A DNA stretch of 55,528 bases from an uncultured Chlorobiaceae bacterium (GCA_903869365.1 CAIPYV010000073.1:1-55528), one strand, 5' to 3'; counted from the first letter of the stretch, positions 17,525 through 27,958 are shown. Translations and numbers: made by a program. Notes: a model not told the origin generated them from the sequence alone.

Positions 17525-18955
17525 TTAAAGGGATTCCCTGACATTTTCAACAGTATAGGTTTTCTCACCTTTCTGGTCAGAAAACTTGAATTTCTTTTCC
17601 CTGAAAAGCCTCAGGCAGACGGCAACAATGTTTGGGTCAAATAACCGATCACTCCCCTCGATGATATTTGCCAAGGCAATATCCAGGCCTACCGCCGGAC
17701 GGTAAGGTCTCGAGCTGGTAAGAGCTTCAACCGTATCGGCTACCGAGATGATTCTTGCCTCATCACAGATACTGTCCCCTTTCAGTCCGTTAGGATAGCC
17801 GCTGCCATCAAGCCGCTCATGATGCTGCAATACCGTCTGAGCCACTGGCCAGGGAAAATGAATGAGTTTGAGAATTTTGAAACTCTCATGAGCGTGGGTG
17901 CGTAACATCTCTCGTTCAAGAGAACTCAACGTCGTGGGTTTGGTCAAAATCTCGGCAGGAATGGAATACTTGCCGATATCGTGCAGCATGGAGCTCATGC
18001 GTAACCCGTTTAAATTAATTTGCTGGTAATTCAGCTCTCTGGCAATAGCGATCGAGAGCTCTGAAACCCGCTCCTGGTGGCCGGCAGTATAGGGATCTCT
18101 TGTCTCCACCATAGCGACCAACGCGTTGACAAGATCATCCATGCTTAATGCAAGAACATTTCGGTATTGCGCGATCTCTCTTTTGCTTGAAATATCACGA
18201 ATGTCACATTGAATGACTTTTTCGCCACTCACCTCATAGACATTACTGATAAATTCGACATCGATAGGCTGACCGTATTTTTTTCGCAGAGGGAGATTTT
18301 CATAGCGGATAAAATTTTTCACTTTCACTTCTTGATAAGCCTGAAGGGCAACCTCCTTGTCAAGCGTGAAACCGATTTCCCAAAGCTCCTTGCCGATAAG
18401 CTCTTGAGCTGAAAACCCAAGCAGATTAATGATAAAAGGATTGACGTCGACGATTTTACCGCTCTTGAAGTCAAGAAAAATGATCCCGTTCTGCGCATTC
18501 TCAAAAAGCTTCTGGTAGCGAAACTCAGATTGTTTGAGCGTTTGAGCCAGATCTACTCTCTGGGAGATATCACGAATGTTGCACTGAATGACTTTATCAG
18601 CTCCCACGTCATAAACATTGCTGATAAACTCAACGGAAATGATGTGGTTGTTTTTATGTTGGAGTGGCAAATTTTCATAACGGATATAGCTTTTTGACTG
18701 TAGTTCCATATAAGCATTTTTCGCCAACTCCTTGTCAACAATAAATCCAATCTCCCAAAGCTCTTTGCCACTAACTTCATTGAGTCCAAAACCAAGAAGA
18801 TTGAGGATATAGGGATTGGCATCAAGGATTTTGCCGCTCTTGAAGTCAAGAATCAGGATACCATCCTGCGCACTCTCAAAAAGCCTGCGGTACCGTAACT
18901 CGGATAATTTGATGGTCGCATCAGCTGATGGCTTCCACTCATCTTTTAAACTCAT
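17525..18955 (-). CDS. Tandem-PAS HD-GYP protein, probable c-di-GMP phosphodiesterase
   Basis: A 476-residue soluble protein. Two PAS domains (about 20-135 and 140-260) are near copies of each other: each has the LFExAQxGIxxLDFKSGKI pattern, KELWEIGF and RYENLPL, followed by a VIQCNIRDIS/VIQCDIRDIS end. The HD-GYP half follows, with HD at 325-326 in LHDIGK, then HHERLDGSGYP. The metal-site residues are present. The PAS type (LWEIGF) matches PAS2 of the protein at 5787-7346, and the HD-GYP parts of these two are also closer to each other than to the other HD-GYP proteins. It lacks the N-terminal HELSVHQ signature. It lies 45 bases upstream of the CHASE3 cyclase on the same strand and is probably co-transcribed with it. 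Confidence 0.87.
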   Translation of the reverse strand: MSLKDEWKPSADATIKLSELRYRRLFESAQDGILILDFKSGKILDANPYILNLLGFGLNEVSGKELWEIGFIVDKELAKNAYMELQSKSYIRYENLPLQHKNNHIISVEFISNVYDVGADKVIQCNIRDISQRVDLAQTLKQSEFRYQKLFENAQNGIIFLDFKSGKIVDVNPFIINLLGFSAQELIGKELWEIGFTLDKEVALQAYQEVKVKNFIRYENLPLRKKYGQPIDVEFISNVYEVSGEKVIQCDIRDISSKREIAQYRNVLALSMDDLVNALVAMVETRDPYTAGHQERVSELSIAIARELNYQQINLNGLRMSSMLHDIGKYSIPAEILTKPTTLSSLEREMLRTHAHESFKILKLIHFPWPVAQTVLQHHERLDGSGYPNGLKGDSICDEARIISVADTVEALTSSRPYRPAVGLDIALANIIEGSDRLFDPNIVAVCLRLFREKKFKFSDQKGEKTYTVENVRESL

Positions 18956-19044
18956 AAAACTCTCTTCTCTTGGATTGAAGTCAGCTTTTATTGAAGAAAT
19001 ATATAAAATTTATATAAACTCTTTATCGAACATTATAGTTACCC

Positions 19045-20763
19045 CTACGCCATAAGTGCATCTCTCAAGCCCGAACGCCGTTCTATCTTTTTCCTTACCG
19101 CCCTGCACAACACACCCTCACTCGCCCAGATTTCAACGCTCTCTTTTGCCCTTGTTATACCGGTATAAATCAGTTCCCGCGTCAGGATATCGCTCTCAAC
19201 AGGAGGTAGAAGCAGAAGCACCCGATCAAACTCTGAACCCTGGCTTTTGTGAATGGTCATGGCAAAAGCCGTCTCATGCAGCGGCAATCGCTCCGGAGAG
19301 ACACTCCGTACCCTACCATCCAGATCAGGGAAAAATGCCCTCACTGCTCCCCCGCTTTCAGGATCCGGAAACAGTATCCCGGTATCCCCATTAAAAAGCC
19401 GCATCGCATAGTCATTGACCGTGACAAGTATTGGACGGCCGCGATATACCCGGCTCTCCGGCTTGATAACTCCTTCCCTGCCAAGAATACTTTCAACATA
19501 GCTGTTAAGACCGCTCACCCCGTAAGGACCATCACGCAATGCACAGAGAATACGGAACCTGTCGAAACGCTCCAGAGCCTCTGACGCTGATTCCGCTTCA
19601 AGATAATATCGATATCCTTCAAGCACTTTTTTAGCCAGCGACCTTCGCAGATCCTCCCTTGAGGGCAGCTCCCGCCAGGCAATACCATGGAGTGTTGTGC
19701 ATTTCAGGAGCGCCAATGCCTCCCCATCCGACCCGGCATTAACCGCCCGACTGATCTCAGCAATCCCGCTTCCAGCCTGAAAGCGATAGTTTTTTTCAAG
19801 CGTAACCAGGTTTCCCCCCTCTCCTGTGCTGCAGATATCACCAAGAACAGCCCCCGCTTCAACCGAAGCAAGCTGATTCCTGTCACCCAGGAGAACCAGA
19901 CGCGCAGTGGGCTTCAGTGCAGCCACAAGAGCGGTCATCAGCGGCAATGCAATCATCGACGCCTCGTCAACAATAACAGTATCAAAAGGAAGCGGGTTCC
20001 GTGCGGAATGCCGGAAACGGGAAGACCCAGAAACAGCACCAAGCAGACGCTGAAGCGTGACAACATCGTCTGGTATGGCCAATTTGATCTCATCCGAACA
20101 ATCAAGGGTTTGCCGGATATTGTTTACTGAAGCTTTCAATCGTACTGCCGCCTTTCCTGTCGGGGTAGTCATGGCAATCTTGTGCTTGCCGCCATCCTTC
20201 TGCTCAAGCAGCAACGCAAGAATCCGAACAATAGTCGACGTTTTACCGGTACCGGGACCACCCGAAATAACGCAGAACTGCTTATGCAGAGCAGCAGAAG
20301 CCGCCTCCTTCTGGCGATCAATGCTGTCGCCGTCACCGTCGGGAAACAGGCGGGCAAGACCTTTCTGAAGTAACGCTTCATCGATACTGCCGGCAGTTGC
20401 TGATGCTTTTTGAAAAAGTCTCACGGCAAGCTCATGCTCATACCGCCAGTACCGATAGAGATAGAGGCGACCCGATCTGTCAAGCACCAGCGGACGATGC
20501 TGATCAGGCAACCCGACCGTCTCCATGCCTCTCAGCAGCTCCTGAAGAGCATGTACATCCGGCAGAACAATCTCTTTGCCATCCACCGATACCGTTTTCC
20601 CCGCACAATCACCAAGATCGAGGCAGATGTTGCCCAACCCGACTGCACTGCTTAACAGGGAAACAAGCAGACGGAAAATATCACTCCCCCCTCCAGCGCT
20701 CTGCCGGCAGAGAAATGATGCAAACTGCCGGTCAATGGCACGTTCCTGAAACATGATCGCCAT
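19045..20763 (-). CDS. recD: RecD, exonuclease V alpha subunit (5'-3' helicase)
   Basis: Helicase subunit of RecBCD, which processes DNA ends for recombination. The 572-residue length is close to that of E. coli RecD. Walker A is SGGPGTGKTS (about 167-176); VDEASMIALP is the Walker B region; LLGDRNQLASVEAG and, near the C-terminus, FAMTIHKSQGSEFDRVLLLLP are superfamily 1B helicase motifs III and V/VI-like. The ATG at 20763 follows GAGGGG by seven bases, and only one base separates it from the recB stop, so it is translationally coupled. It is the last gene of recC-recB-recD. Confidence 0.93.
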   Translation of the reverse strand: MAIMFQERAIDRQFASFLCRQSAGGGSDIFRLLVSLLSSAVGLGNICLDLGDCAGKTVSVDGKEIVLPDVHALQELLRGMETVGLPDQHRPLVLDRSGRLYLYRYWRYEHELAVRLFQKASATAGSIDEALLQKGLARLFPDGDGDSIDRQKEAASAALHKQFCVISGGPGTGKTSTIVRILALLLEQKDGGKHKIAMTTPTGKAAVRLKASVNNIRQTLDCSDEIKLAIPDDVVTLQRLLGAVSGSSRFRHSARNPLPFDTVIVDEASMIALPLMTALVAALKPTARLVLLGDRNQLASVEAGAVLGDICSTGEGGNLVTLEKNYRFQAGSGIAEISRAVNAGSDGEALALLKCTTLHGIAWRELPSREDLRRSLAKKVLEGYRYYLEAESASEALERFDRFRILCALRDGPYGVSGLNSYVESILGREGVIKPESRVYRGRPILVTVNDYAMRLFNGDTGILFPDPESGGAVRAFFPDLDGRVRSVSPERLPLHETAFAMTIHKSQGSEFDRVLLLLPPVESDILTRELIYTGITRAKESVEIWASEGVLCRAVRKKIERRSGLRDALMA

Positions 20764-20764
20764 C

Positions 20765-23700
20765 TTATTTCCCCTCTTCTATCAACAGTTGAGTCAACTC
20801 CTCAATAAGTGCTTCGGGCGGAAGCACGCGGTAAAAACCCGTTTTCTCACCCTCCGTCCCGCTCACGCCACGAAGAAAAACATAGATCACCCCGCCGAAA
20901 TGTTCCGTGTAGCTATAGTTGTTAACCCTCAACGAAAGATATCGGTTGATAGCTACCGAATAGAGAAGATACTGCAGAGAGTAAAGATGTTTTGCCATAG
21001 CCTCTTTCATGGCCTCTTGTCCGTAATCCTGCACTCCGTAGCCAAGATGGTTCGATTTCCAGTCAAGCAGGTAGTATCGGCCATCAACTTCGAACACCAT
21101 ATCGATAAATCCCATAAGCATACCCCTGACCGGTCTGAATTGCAGCGCCTCTGCCTGTGCAGCAAGATCACTTCGGCCAAGGACAACTCCATGCCGTGCA
21201 AGAGATGCTGCAAGGTGAGGCGAGGTGATACTTCTCAGCGGAAAGAAAAACTCCAGCTCCGAGATCCAGCATCCCTTACGAAGGTTGCCCAAGGTAAAGG
21301 TACCGCCAGGGGAGGCAAGAGATGTTGTCAGAGTATCCTGAACCATAGCGGTAATGCAGGGTATCCACTCCCTCGAATAACTGTAACGCTCAACACCTTT
21401 TTCCACAAGTTCAGAGATCTTCTCTATGGTGGAAGCGGCAAAATCAAGCTTTTCAAAAATCCAGTGCATGAAGATGCCCGCCTGTGCACCACGGGGAAAA
21501 GAAAAAATGCTCTTTTCACCGCCAGCAACTGACAGCTCTCTATCTCTTTCCTGGTTCTCGTCGCGGTCAGGAAGTTCAATATACTTCTGTTCATGACGGC
21601 TGAAAGAAGTGAAACTTGAGACCCGCCAGCTGGTATCAACATTGCCGCTGAAGAAATGCTGAACAAGAGACCCCTTCTTCACCCTTGTCGGTCGTTGAGA
21701 GTCTCCTTCAGCCTCTTCTGCACCATCAGCACCTATCATCCTGAACCCGATTGACGCTTCCGAACTCTCCGCCAACACTTGCAGTTGCCTGGCCATCGTC
21801 ACCGCAGTCAAAGCCTTGGACTCTCCAGCAAGAGCCTCCGCCTGATTTTCAGCCCGCCTTGTTTCATCGGAGGAATGAAGCAGGTAATTAAGCGGCGATA
21901 GTTCAGCACGGGTTTTTCCTCCGAACACATAGCAGCGATGCTTTGCTCTGGTGAGTGCCACGTAGAGCAGCCTCAAGCTTTCAGCAAGCACCTCTTTCAG
22001 CGCGGTCAACTGGTGCACAGCATACTCCCCTGAACCGAAATCCTTGACCAGCTGACCATGCTCATCATGAAACATGAGCACATTTCCCTTGTTGTTCACC
22101 TTGCCCCACAGAAAGGGACAGAACACTATCGGGTACTCCAATCCTTTACTGACATGGATGGTGACAATTTTAACGGCCGACTCATCCGTTTCAAGACGAA
22201 TTTGATACTCCTCACCCTCATCGGCAGCGCCAAGCCGTTCGCAGAACCAGGCCGTAAGCCCCTCCATACCAAGTCCCCCCTCATGCTCCCGTGCGTGCAG
22301 CAGTTCAAAACAGTGCAGCAGGTTCGTCAGCTTTCGTTCCCCCGACAAATCCGCCGCACCAAGCAGACGCCCGCGAACCCCCTCTTTAGCCATCAGCTCC
22401 CGAATCATCACCATAAATCCCCCATCAGCCCACCGATGATGATAAGAATGGAAATCCTTCAGGTATTGCGTCCAAGCCTCTTCATCATCCATCAGAGACG
22501 CAATGTCGTTCCCCGATCTGCCGAGAATATCAGTCACCAATGCAGACCGAACCTTCGCCTCGTTTCCCGGATCACACAAGGCCGAAAGCAAAATGCTCAC
22601 CTCTTCCGCCTCTCTGGCAGCAAAAATGCTCATATCACTTCGCATCACCCCGGCAATACCCCTTCTCCTGAGAGCACGCAATACCAATCCCGCCTGCCGA
22701 TGCGTGCGCACAATGACCGCAATATCACCGGCTGCAACCTCCTTCGCCTCCATCAAAAGACGTTCAATCTCATTGGCCACGGTAGACGACGCCAAAGCTC
22801 CGGCATCATCAACCGTCAACATGCCGCTTTTTTCTCCCTGCGAATCCATGAACCAGAGTTGCAGCGGAGCCATGCCAGCCTCTTCAGCAGGTATGCCCTG
22901 TTGAGCACCTCCAGCTTTCAGGGGATGATACACGATCTCCTCATAGAGAAACGGGTTTCTCACTTGATCAAACAGGATGTTGAAGGCCTTGAGCAGCCTC
23001 GGAGTCGAACGCCAGTTTTCAGTGATGGTAAAACGCCTCTCCTGCTCTGCCTCCCGAGCCGCCTTCATATAGGCAAAAATATCAGCACCCCGGAAACTGT
23101 AGATCGCCTGCTTGGGATCACCTATAAGAAAAAGCGGGGCATCCGATCCGGCATAGATCCTTCTGAAAATTTCATACTGTACCGGATCGGTATCCTGAAA
23201 CTCATCAATCAGTGCCGCACCATACTTTTTCCGAAGCAGGGCAGCAAACATCTCTCCCCCGCTCTCAGCCGCAAGCGCACGATAAAGATCTTCAAGAAGG
23301 TCATCAAAAAAGCGTACATTTTCCGCCTGCTTGCGAAGCGGCAGGTTCTCCCGGTAAAAGTCAGCCAGTTCAGCCTGCAAGGCAAGAAAACGCTGCTCTA
23401 TTCCGCGAAGCAGCACTTCACAGTGGTCAAAAAAAGGGAGATCAGGAGGCAGGCTTTTTAGCTTCGTCCCTTTGGCAATCCCTGATCTGGTGAACTTGAC
23501 AAACCCGTCGAAAAGATCAAAAGGATTACCCCTGGCAACAAAAGCATCCATGCTGGCAAAAAGCGGCTCAAGAACGTCAAGCCGGTAAGCATCCGCCGCC
23601 CTGCTCAGGACTTTATCACGTTTCATCAGCTCCTCTATGGCCACTTTTTTTTCTCGCCATACCCGACCGATCTCTTTACCTGCCTCATGGCATGTCATTT

Positions 23701-24328
23701 CAAGCGCGGCAATATCCTCCGCACTGAATTCAGGAATAACCTTAACCCCCGAACCCCCATGAAGCCCTTTCAACAGTCTCTTGAACACCTCAGCAGCGTT
23801 ATGCTGAAGCGCGTAACTGAGCATGAGCGCCGATTCACCGAAAAAGTGCATCCGCCAGAAATCATCCAGAAGCTCCTGAAGCAGTTCCGTCTGATCAGTA
23901 ATCAGTTGGGTATCATACAGAGAGCCACTCTCAAAAATATTATCCTGCAACGCCCGAAGACAAAAACCATGAATCGTATAAATCGAAGCTGTATCAAAAT
24001 CACAAAGTGCCCTTTCAAGAATCTCTTTAACCCTGCACAAACCAGTGATGCATGAACTCTCAAAAAACACCCGAAGAAAAGCATCGTCACTATCCATGCC
24101 TTCGATGACATCCAGAGCCTCCCTGATACGGCCACGAATTCGTCCCCGAAGCTCCTTTGTAGCAGCCTCCGTATAAGTCACCACAAGAATCTCTTCCGGC
24201 CGCAACTCCTTCTCCACCAGCAACCGCAAATAAAGCGAAGCTATCGCATAGGTCTTCCCAGTCCCAGCACTCGCCTCAATCAAGTTCATCCCCGACAACT
24301 CAACCGCAGCATGCTCCAATCTCCTCAT
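20765..24328 (-). CDS. recB: RecB, exonuclease V beta subunit (helicase-nuclease)
   Basis: 3'-5' helicase and sole nuclease of RecBCD. From the ATG at 24328 it has 1187 residues. Walker A EASAGTGKT lies near the start, LIDEFQDTDPVQ is motif II, TIHVSKGLEYPIVF is motif V and LLYVALTRAKHR motif VI. The C-terminal nuclease shows GFIDMVFEVDGRYYLLDWKSN, with the two Asp and the Lys that bind metal in E. coli RecB. The start at 24328 is preferred to 24373: a purine-rich GGGGGGA precedes it, whereas the longer form would overlap recC and be translated through a heptamer-like stretch. The gap to recC is then 16 bases. Confidence 0.92.
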   Translation of the reverse strand: MRRLEHAAVELSGMNLIEASAGTGKTYAIASLYLRLLVEKELRPEEILVVTYTEAATKELRGRIRGRIREALDVIEGMDSDDAFLRVFFESSCITGLCRVKEILERALCDFDTASIYTIHGFCLRALQDNIFESGSLYDTQLITDQTELLQELLDDFWRMHFFGESALMLSYALQHNAAEVFKRLLKGLHGGSGVKVIPEFSAEDIAALEMTCHEAGKEIGRVWREKKVAIEELMKRDKVLSRAADAYRLDVLEPLFASMDAFVARGNPFDLFDGFVKFTRSGIAKGTKLKSLPPDLPFFDHCEVLLRGIEQRFLALQAELADFYRENLPLRKQAENVRFFDDLLEDLYRALAAESGGEMFAALLRKKYGAALIDEFQDTDPVQYEIFRRIYAGSDAPLFLIGDPKQAIYSFRGADIFAYMKAAREAEQERRFTITENWRSTPRLLKAFNILFDQVRNPFLYEEIVYHPLKAGGAQQGIPAEEAGMAPLQLWFMDSQGEKSGMLTVDDAGALASSTVANEIERLLMEAKEVAAGDIAVIVRTHRQAGLVLRALRRRGIAGVMRSDMSIFAAREAEEVSILLSALCDPGNEAKVRSALVTDILGRSGNDIASLMDDEEAWTQYLKDFHSYHHRWADGGFMVMIRELMAKEGVRGRLLGAADLSGERKLTNLLHCFELLHAREHEGGLGMEGLTAWFCERLGAADEGEEYQIRLETDESAVKIVTIHVSKGLEYPIVFCPFLWGKVNNKGNVLMFHDEHGQLVKDFGSGEYAVHQLTALKEVLAESLRLLYVALTRAKHRCYVFGGKTRAELSPLNYLLHSSDETRRAENQAEALAGESKALTAVTMARQLQVLAESSEASIGFRMIGADGAEEAEGDSQRPTRVKKGSLVQHFFSGNVDTSWRVSSFTSFSRHEQKYIELPDRDENQERDRELSVAGGEKSIFSFPRGAQAGIFMHWIFEKLDFAASTIEKISELVEKGVERYSYSREWIPCITAMVQDTLTTSLASPGGTFTLGNLRKGCWISELEFFFPLRSITSPHLAASLARHGVVLGRSDLAAQAEALQFRPVRGMLMGFIDMVFEVDGRYYLLDWKSNHLGYGVQDYGQEAMKEAMAKHLYSLQYLLYSVAINRYLSLRVNNYSYTEHFGGVIYVFLRGVSGTEGEKTGFYRVLPPEALIEELTQLLIEEGK

Positions 24329-24344
24329 AATCCCCCCAAAATGT

Positions 24345-27300
24345 TCACTCAGTACTATCTTTCTCAGCACCATTGTTGATCATTGGTCCGAGAAGTTCAA
24401 CCGCAACCGAACAGAACTCCTCATCAAAAGGCTCTTCCGACCCAAAACAACGCCCTATGGCAGGATCCGAACCCTCTCCTGGATAGTTGTTATACGTGTC
24501 ATCCCTCCACACCTTGCTGGCCGCATCAAGTGACCCTTTCAAAGCATATGCATAAGATGACCGGGGGAAAAAATGCAGAGGTCTGGAAAGTCCCCTCCAA
24601 TAAAAGTTCAGAAGCATCTCCAGATGGGTTGCCGCATCGGACAACGCTGTAAAGTTCTTCACCTCATTCGACATAACAAGAACGGTCTCAACGGGATACC
24701 CTGGCTCCGCTGCAGTGTTCAGCACCAGATGTTCAATCCAGCTCCTCATCTGATCCTTCACTTTCAGTTTGGCGCACCGATAGCGAAGCAGACGATGAGG
24801 CCGCAGGTGCTCCACTCTTCCAGTCAGGCGGAATGCACCAAGTTGAAGATCAACCTCAAGCGGTGCCAGCAAAGTCTGACTTCCACTCATTTCCCGCACA
24901 ATTCCCGCAAAATCCCGAACCTCATCAAGCACTTTTCTGAAAATCTCTTCACCATGCCTTGCCGGTGGAAGCATCCCCCTGCTCCTGAAAAGCGGCAGCA
25001 TCTCTTCCGTGTTTCCTTCGCCAAGTTCGACCTCAAGAAGCTCCTGCTTCAGGCTGTAGAGCTCAACTCCCTCAAGCCCGAAATGCTCTCGATCTTCAAG
25101 CGGCAGCGCCGTTGCCTCCAACAGGATACCAAGCCGATGTTCAAGAAAAAATGCCGACGGGTTATCGTAAAAACGCAAAAGCTTCCAGAGCGGCACAACC
25201 TTCCACTCATCAGACGGTTCCTTAAGCGCTTCACCTATAAAAGGTCGAGCCACCACTCCACTCTCTTTTTCAAGCAGTGCCTGGTAGTTTTCAGCCGAAT
25301 AGCTGAAGAGAGGAGAGCCTGCGGTAAAATAATCCGCATTGAATGCCTGCAGTCGGTGACGCACCACAAGATGCTTTTCAACAGCACCTTCATCCGGCAG
25401 AGAAAAACCTCTTCGAACCGCATCAAGCAGCTCACTGACTAATACCGAGGGAGGAGTTTCGCTGTTGTCCTTGATACTTTGTCCGACATAGCTGATATAG
25501 AGCCTGTCGCGAGCTGAAAGAATGGATTCAAGAAAAAGATAACGATCCTCATTACGCAGTGACCGGTCTCCCCTGCAGGGGCTTTTTGCCACCAGATCAA
25601 ATCCCGGCGCTCTGCTCTGACGGGGAAAAGCAGCGTCATTCATGCCGATAAGAGCGACAACCCTGAAAGGAATACTCCGCATGGGAAGCATGGCGCAAAA
25701 GGTAACTCCTCCGGTCATGAAGCCGATTCCCTGCTCCTGCTGTTCAAGTCGGGATCTGAACCAGGAAATGATTATAGCAGGCCCCGCATCCCCGGTAAAC
25801 TCCGCCAGCGCAGCACATTCCGCAATCTGCTCAGCCAGGGTTGTAATTGCCGTATACTCCCGTTCAGAACTTTCGTCAGGGGTAATAAAGCTGCTCAGGA
25901 GTGTCAGAAACTGCAGACGCCATTCGCCAATGGAACGCGGTCGTTCAAGGCTTTTAACCACACGTTCAACCGCATAAACAAACTCCGCAAACTTGCCGAG
26001 CGTCTCCGCAGTCGAACCGGTAAGATCGTCAAACGGAAGCATCTCATTGAAAAGAATACCTTCATCCGGCATGGCATAACCAAGCAGCAGGCGGTCAAGT
26101 CCAGCCATCCAGGAGTTTTCCCGATAAGCAGGTAACCCCCTGCTGGTTCGATCGCCTTCATCCATTCCCCAGCGGATTCCGCACGCTTCAATCCAGCCCC
26201 TTATGATTTCAAGCTCTTCATCACACAATGAAAAACAGCGGCTCACCGGCGGCGAAGCCAGCAGGTCAAAGAGATCAGATGCACGAAACCGACTGCCATA
26301 GAGCGCAAGCAGCTTCAGAACCGCGCGGGCAATTTCGCCCTCATTCATCATCCGACGATCCGCAATCGAATAGTGAATTCCGGAAGCACCATCCCCACCG
26401 GCCCCGAAAACACTTGAAATATAAGGCGAATAGCTCTCAATATCCGGAGTCATCACCACAATATCCCTCGGAGCAAGACCGTTCACGTTGTCAAGCATAA
26501 AGAGGATGTTATCATGGAGTACCTCAATTTCACGCAACGGACTGTGGCATGAGTGGATCCAGATTGACCGGTCATCAGGCTCAAGACTCATTCTGATACC
26601 CTCTTCCCCAGTACCCGAAAGGTTCAGAATATTGGACTGCAGGGCATGCAGCAAGCTTGAATCTCCCGGATCGATATACCTCTCCTGCTCGGTTAAAGCC
26701 TCTTCACTCAGGTCGATAATCATATCAGAAAAATCCCTGCCAATCGTCCCGAGCGAAGCAAGAAGCGGGTTACCCTCAGTACGCAACGCACGCTCCGGAG
26801 CCGAAAGCCTTGCAAGTACTTTTTTTGAAATAATATCTCCCCAGTACTCTCTGGTCGGGCTCAACACAAAAAGGTTGACCTCTGTCACCCTTGAAACAGC
26901 CGAAAATATGTCAAGATGAAATTTCGGCAGGTAGGAAATTCCGAAAAGAGCAATCCTTTCCGGAAAATGCCTCACTCCTTTTGCAGCACTGCTCACTTTC
27001 TCGCAGAACATCTCCTTCAGTTCTCCCCGATGCTTCCCCTGATTTCCAACACTCAGCTCCCGCCACAGAATCGGCTGCCACCCCTCTTCCGAACGCACCG
27101 GCACTCCCCTTTCCCAGTCACGAAGCATCTCCGGACGATAAAGAGTATACTGGTCAAAAGTATCAGCAATTTTTTCAGACAGCTGAAACCGCTTCACACC
27201 ATCATGGTCATCCTTAAGATAGTGAAGCAACGAACCGAACGGCGGGGTATCGACAAGCTCCGGCAAAATCCGCATGATTTTCCACGTCATCACCTCCGGC

Positions 27301-27560
27301 GAAAACAACGAAGAGTCAGGAGCCGGAGCAAAGAACCTCTCAAAAAGCTCATGCACCATAGCATTCGGAAACGGATAATGCCCGTTAGCCCACACCCCGA
27401 AACGAGAAGCCAGCTCCATCGAAAGCCACCGCTGCATACCCTTGCTCTGAACAACAATCACCTCCCTGGTAAAAGCCGAAGCAGGAGGCACCCGCAACAA
27501 CGAACCAAGAGCATCAACCAGAACTTCCATCCGGTTGCTGGTAAAAAGATTAAGCCCCAT
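24345..27560 (-). CDS. recC: RecC, exonuclease V gamma subunit
   Basis: Subunit that scans for Chi and splits the DNA duplex in RecBCD. The 1071-residue length is typical. The N-terminus has the RecC pattern VVQSKGMQRWLSMELASRFGV, then NGHYPFPNAMV. Other conserved stretches are FGISYLPKFHLDIF and, in mid-protein, the dead-helicase-like ALIGMNDAAFPRQSR. The order recC-recB-recD on one strand argues for one transcript. The last residues, STE, and the TGA stop lie in a heptamer-like sequence (AGTACTGAGTGA), so the C-terminal end may be repeat-derived. The ribosome site at 27560 is weak. Confidence 0.92.
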   Translation of the reverse strand: MGLNLFTSNRMEVLVDALGSLLRVPPASAFTREVIVVQSKGMQRWLSMELASRFGVWANGHYPFPNAMVHELFERFFAPAPDSSLFSPEVMTWKIMRILPELVDTPPFGSLLHYLKDDHDGVKRFQLSEKIADTFDQYTLYRPEMLRDWERGVPVRSEEGWQPILWRELSVGNQGKHRGELKEMFCEKVSSAAKGVRHFPERIALFGISYLPKFHLDIFSAVSRVTEVNLFVLSPTREYWGDIISKKVLARLSAPERALRTEGNPLLASLGTIGRDFSDMIIDLSEEALTEQERYIDPGDSSLLHALQSNILNLSGTGEEGIRMSLEPDDRSIWIHSCHSPLREIEVLHDNILFMLDNVNGLAPRDIVVMTPDIESYSPYISSVFGAGGDGASGIHYSIADRRMMNEGEIARAVLKLLALYGSRFRASDLFDLLASPPVSRCFSLCDEELEIIRGWIEACGIRWGMDEGDRTSRGLPAYRENSWMAGLDRLLLGYAMPDEGILFNEMLPFDDLTGSTAETLGKFAEFVYAVERVVKSLERPRSIGEWRLQFLTLLSSFITPDESSEREYTAITTLAEQIAECAALAEFTGDAGPAIIISWFRSRLEQQEQGIGFMTGGVTFCAMLPMRSIPFRVVALIGMNDAAFPRQSRAPGFDLVAKSPCRGDRSLRNEDRYLFLESILSARDRLYISYVGQSIKDNSETPPSVLVSELLDAVRRGFSLPDEGAVEKHLVVRHRLQAFNADYFTAGSPLFSYSAENYQALLEKESGVVARPFIGEALKEPSDEWKVVPLWKLLRFYDNPSAFFLEHRLGILLEATALPLEDREHFGLEGVELYSLKQELLEVELGEGNTEEMLPLFRSRGMLPPARHGEEIFRKVLDEVRDFAGIVREMSGSQTLLAPLEVDLQLGAFRLTGRVEHLRPHRLLRYRCAKLKVKDQMRSWIEHLVLNTAAEPGYPVETVLVMSNEVKNFTALSDAATHLEMLLNFYWRGLSRPLHFFPRSSYAYALKGSLDAASKVWRDDTYNNYPGEGSDPAIGRCFGSEEPFDEEFCSVAVELLGPMINNGAEKDSTE

Positions 27561-27958
27561 CCATCACCATAACCACTTTAAAAATTCATTAAAGAGCAAT
27601 CTTTCATGTTCAATGTAAAGAATTTTCCCCATGCATACATCCCGTCACCAACACTCCCCCCGTGGTACCCCTTTGTTTCATGCCAAGCGCCTCATTTCAA
27701 TCGGAGTATTTTCTAATATTCTTCCTTATTTCAGTTCAGGCTCCCACCAGACCCGTGCACTCTCCTAACCGATTGATTTGCAACTCAATGCGATATTGTA
27801 GGTATGGAAGTGTATTTATTCTAAAATTCAAAAAAAGAAGTCTAAATTAACTACTGTGCGGTATTGGTGATAGATAGACAGTGAGCACTCCTCTTTTTTA
27901 ACTGACAGAGGATTAATTTTTTACGAAGTCATTCATAACAGTAAAACTCTCGACGGCC
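27561..27958. other. Divergent intergenic region between recC and the HU-family gene
   Basis: About 400 bases without a convincing gene. It must hold the promoters for recCBD and the HU-like gene. A segment at roughly 27645-27770 has C-rich runs (CTCCCCCC, GGCTCCCACCAGACCC) unlike the AT-rich flanks and may be a relic of an older insertion, but it was not identified. A 62-codon open frame at 27662-27850 has no ribosome site and no protein-like composition. One GAGCACTC heptamer occurs at 27883-27890. Confidence 0.4.

Noticed and set aside
22058-23461. 467-codon plus-strand open frame inside recB
   Set aside because: It is antisense to a clear RecB helicase gene with all motifs; long shadow frames are common opposite GC-biased codons.
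27662-27850. 62-codon frame in the recC-HU gap
   Set aside because: No ribosome site and no protein-like features; it overlaps the C-rich patch.
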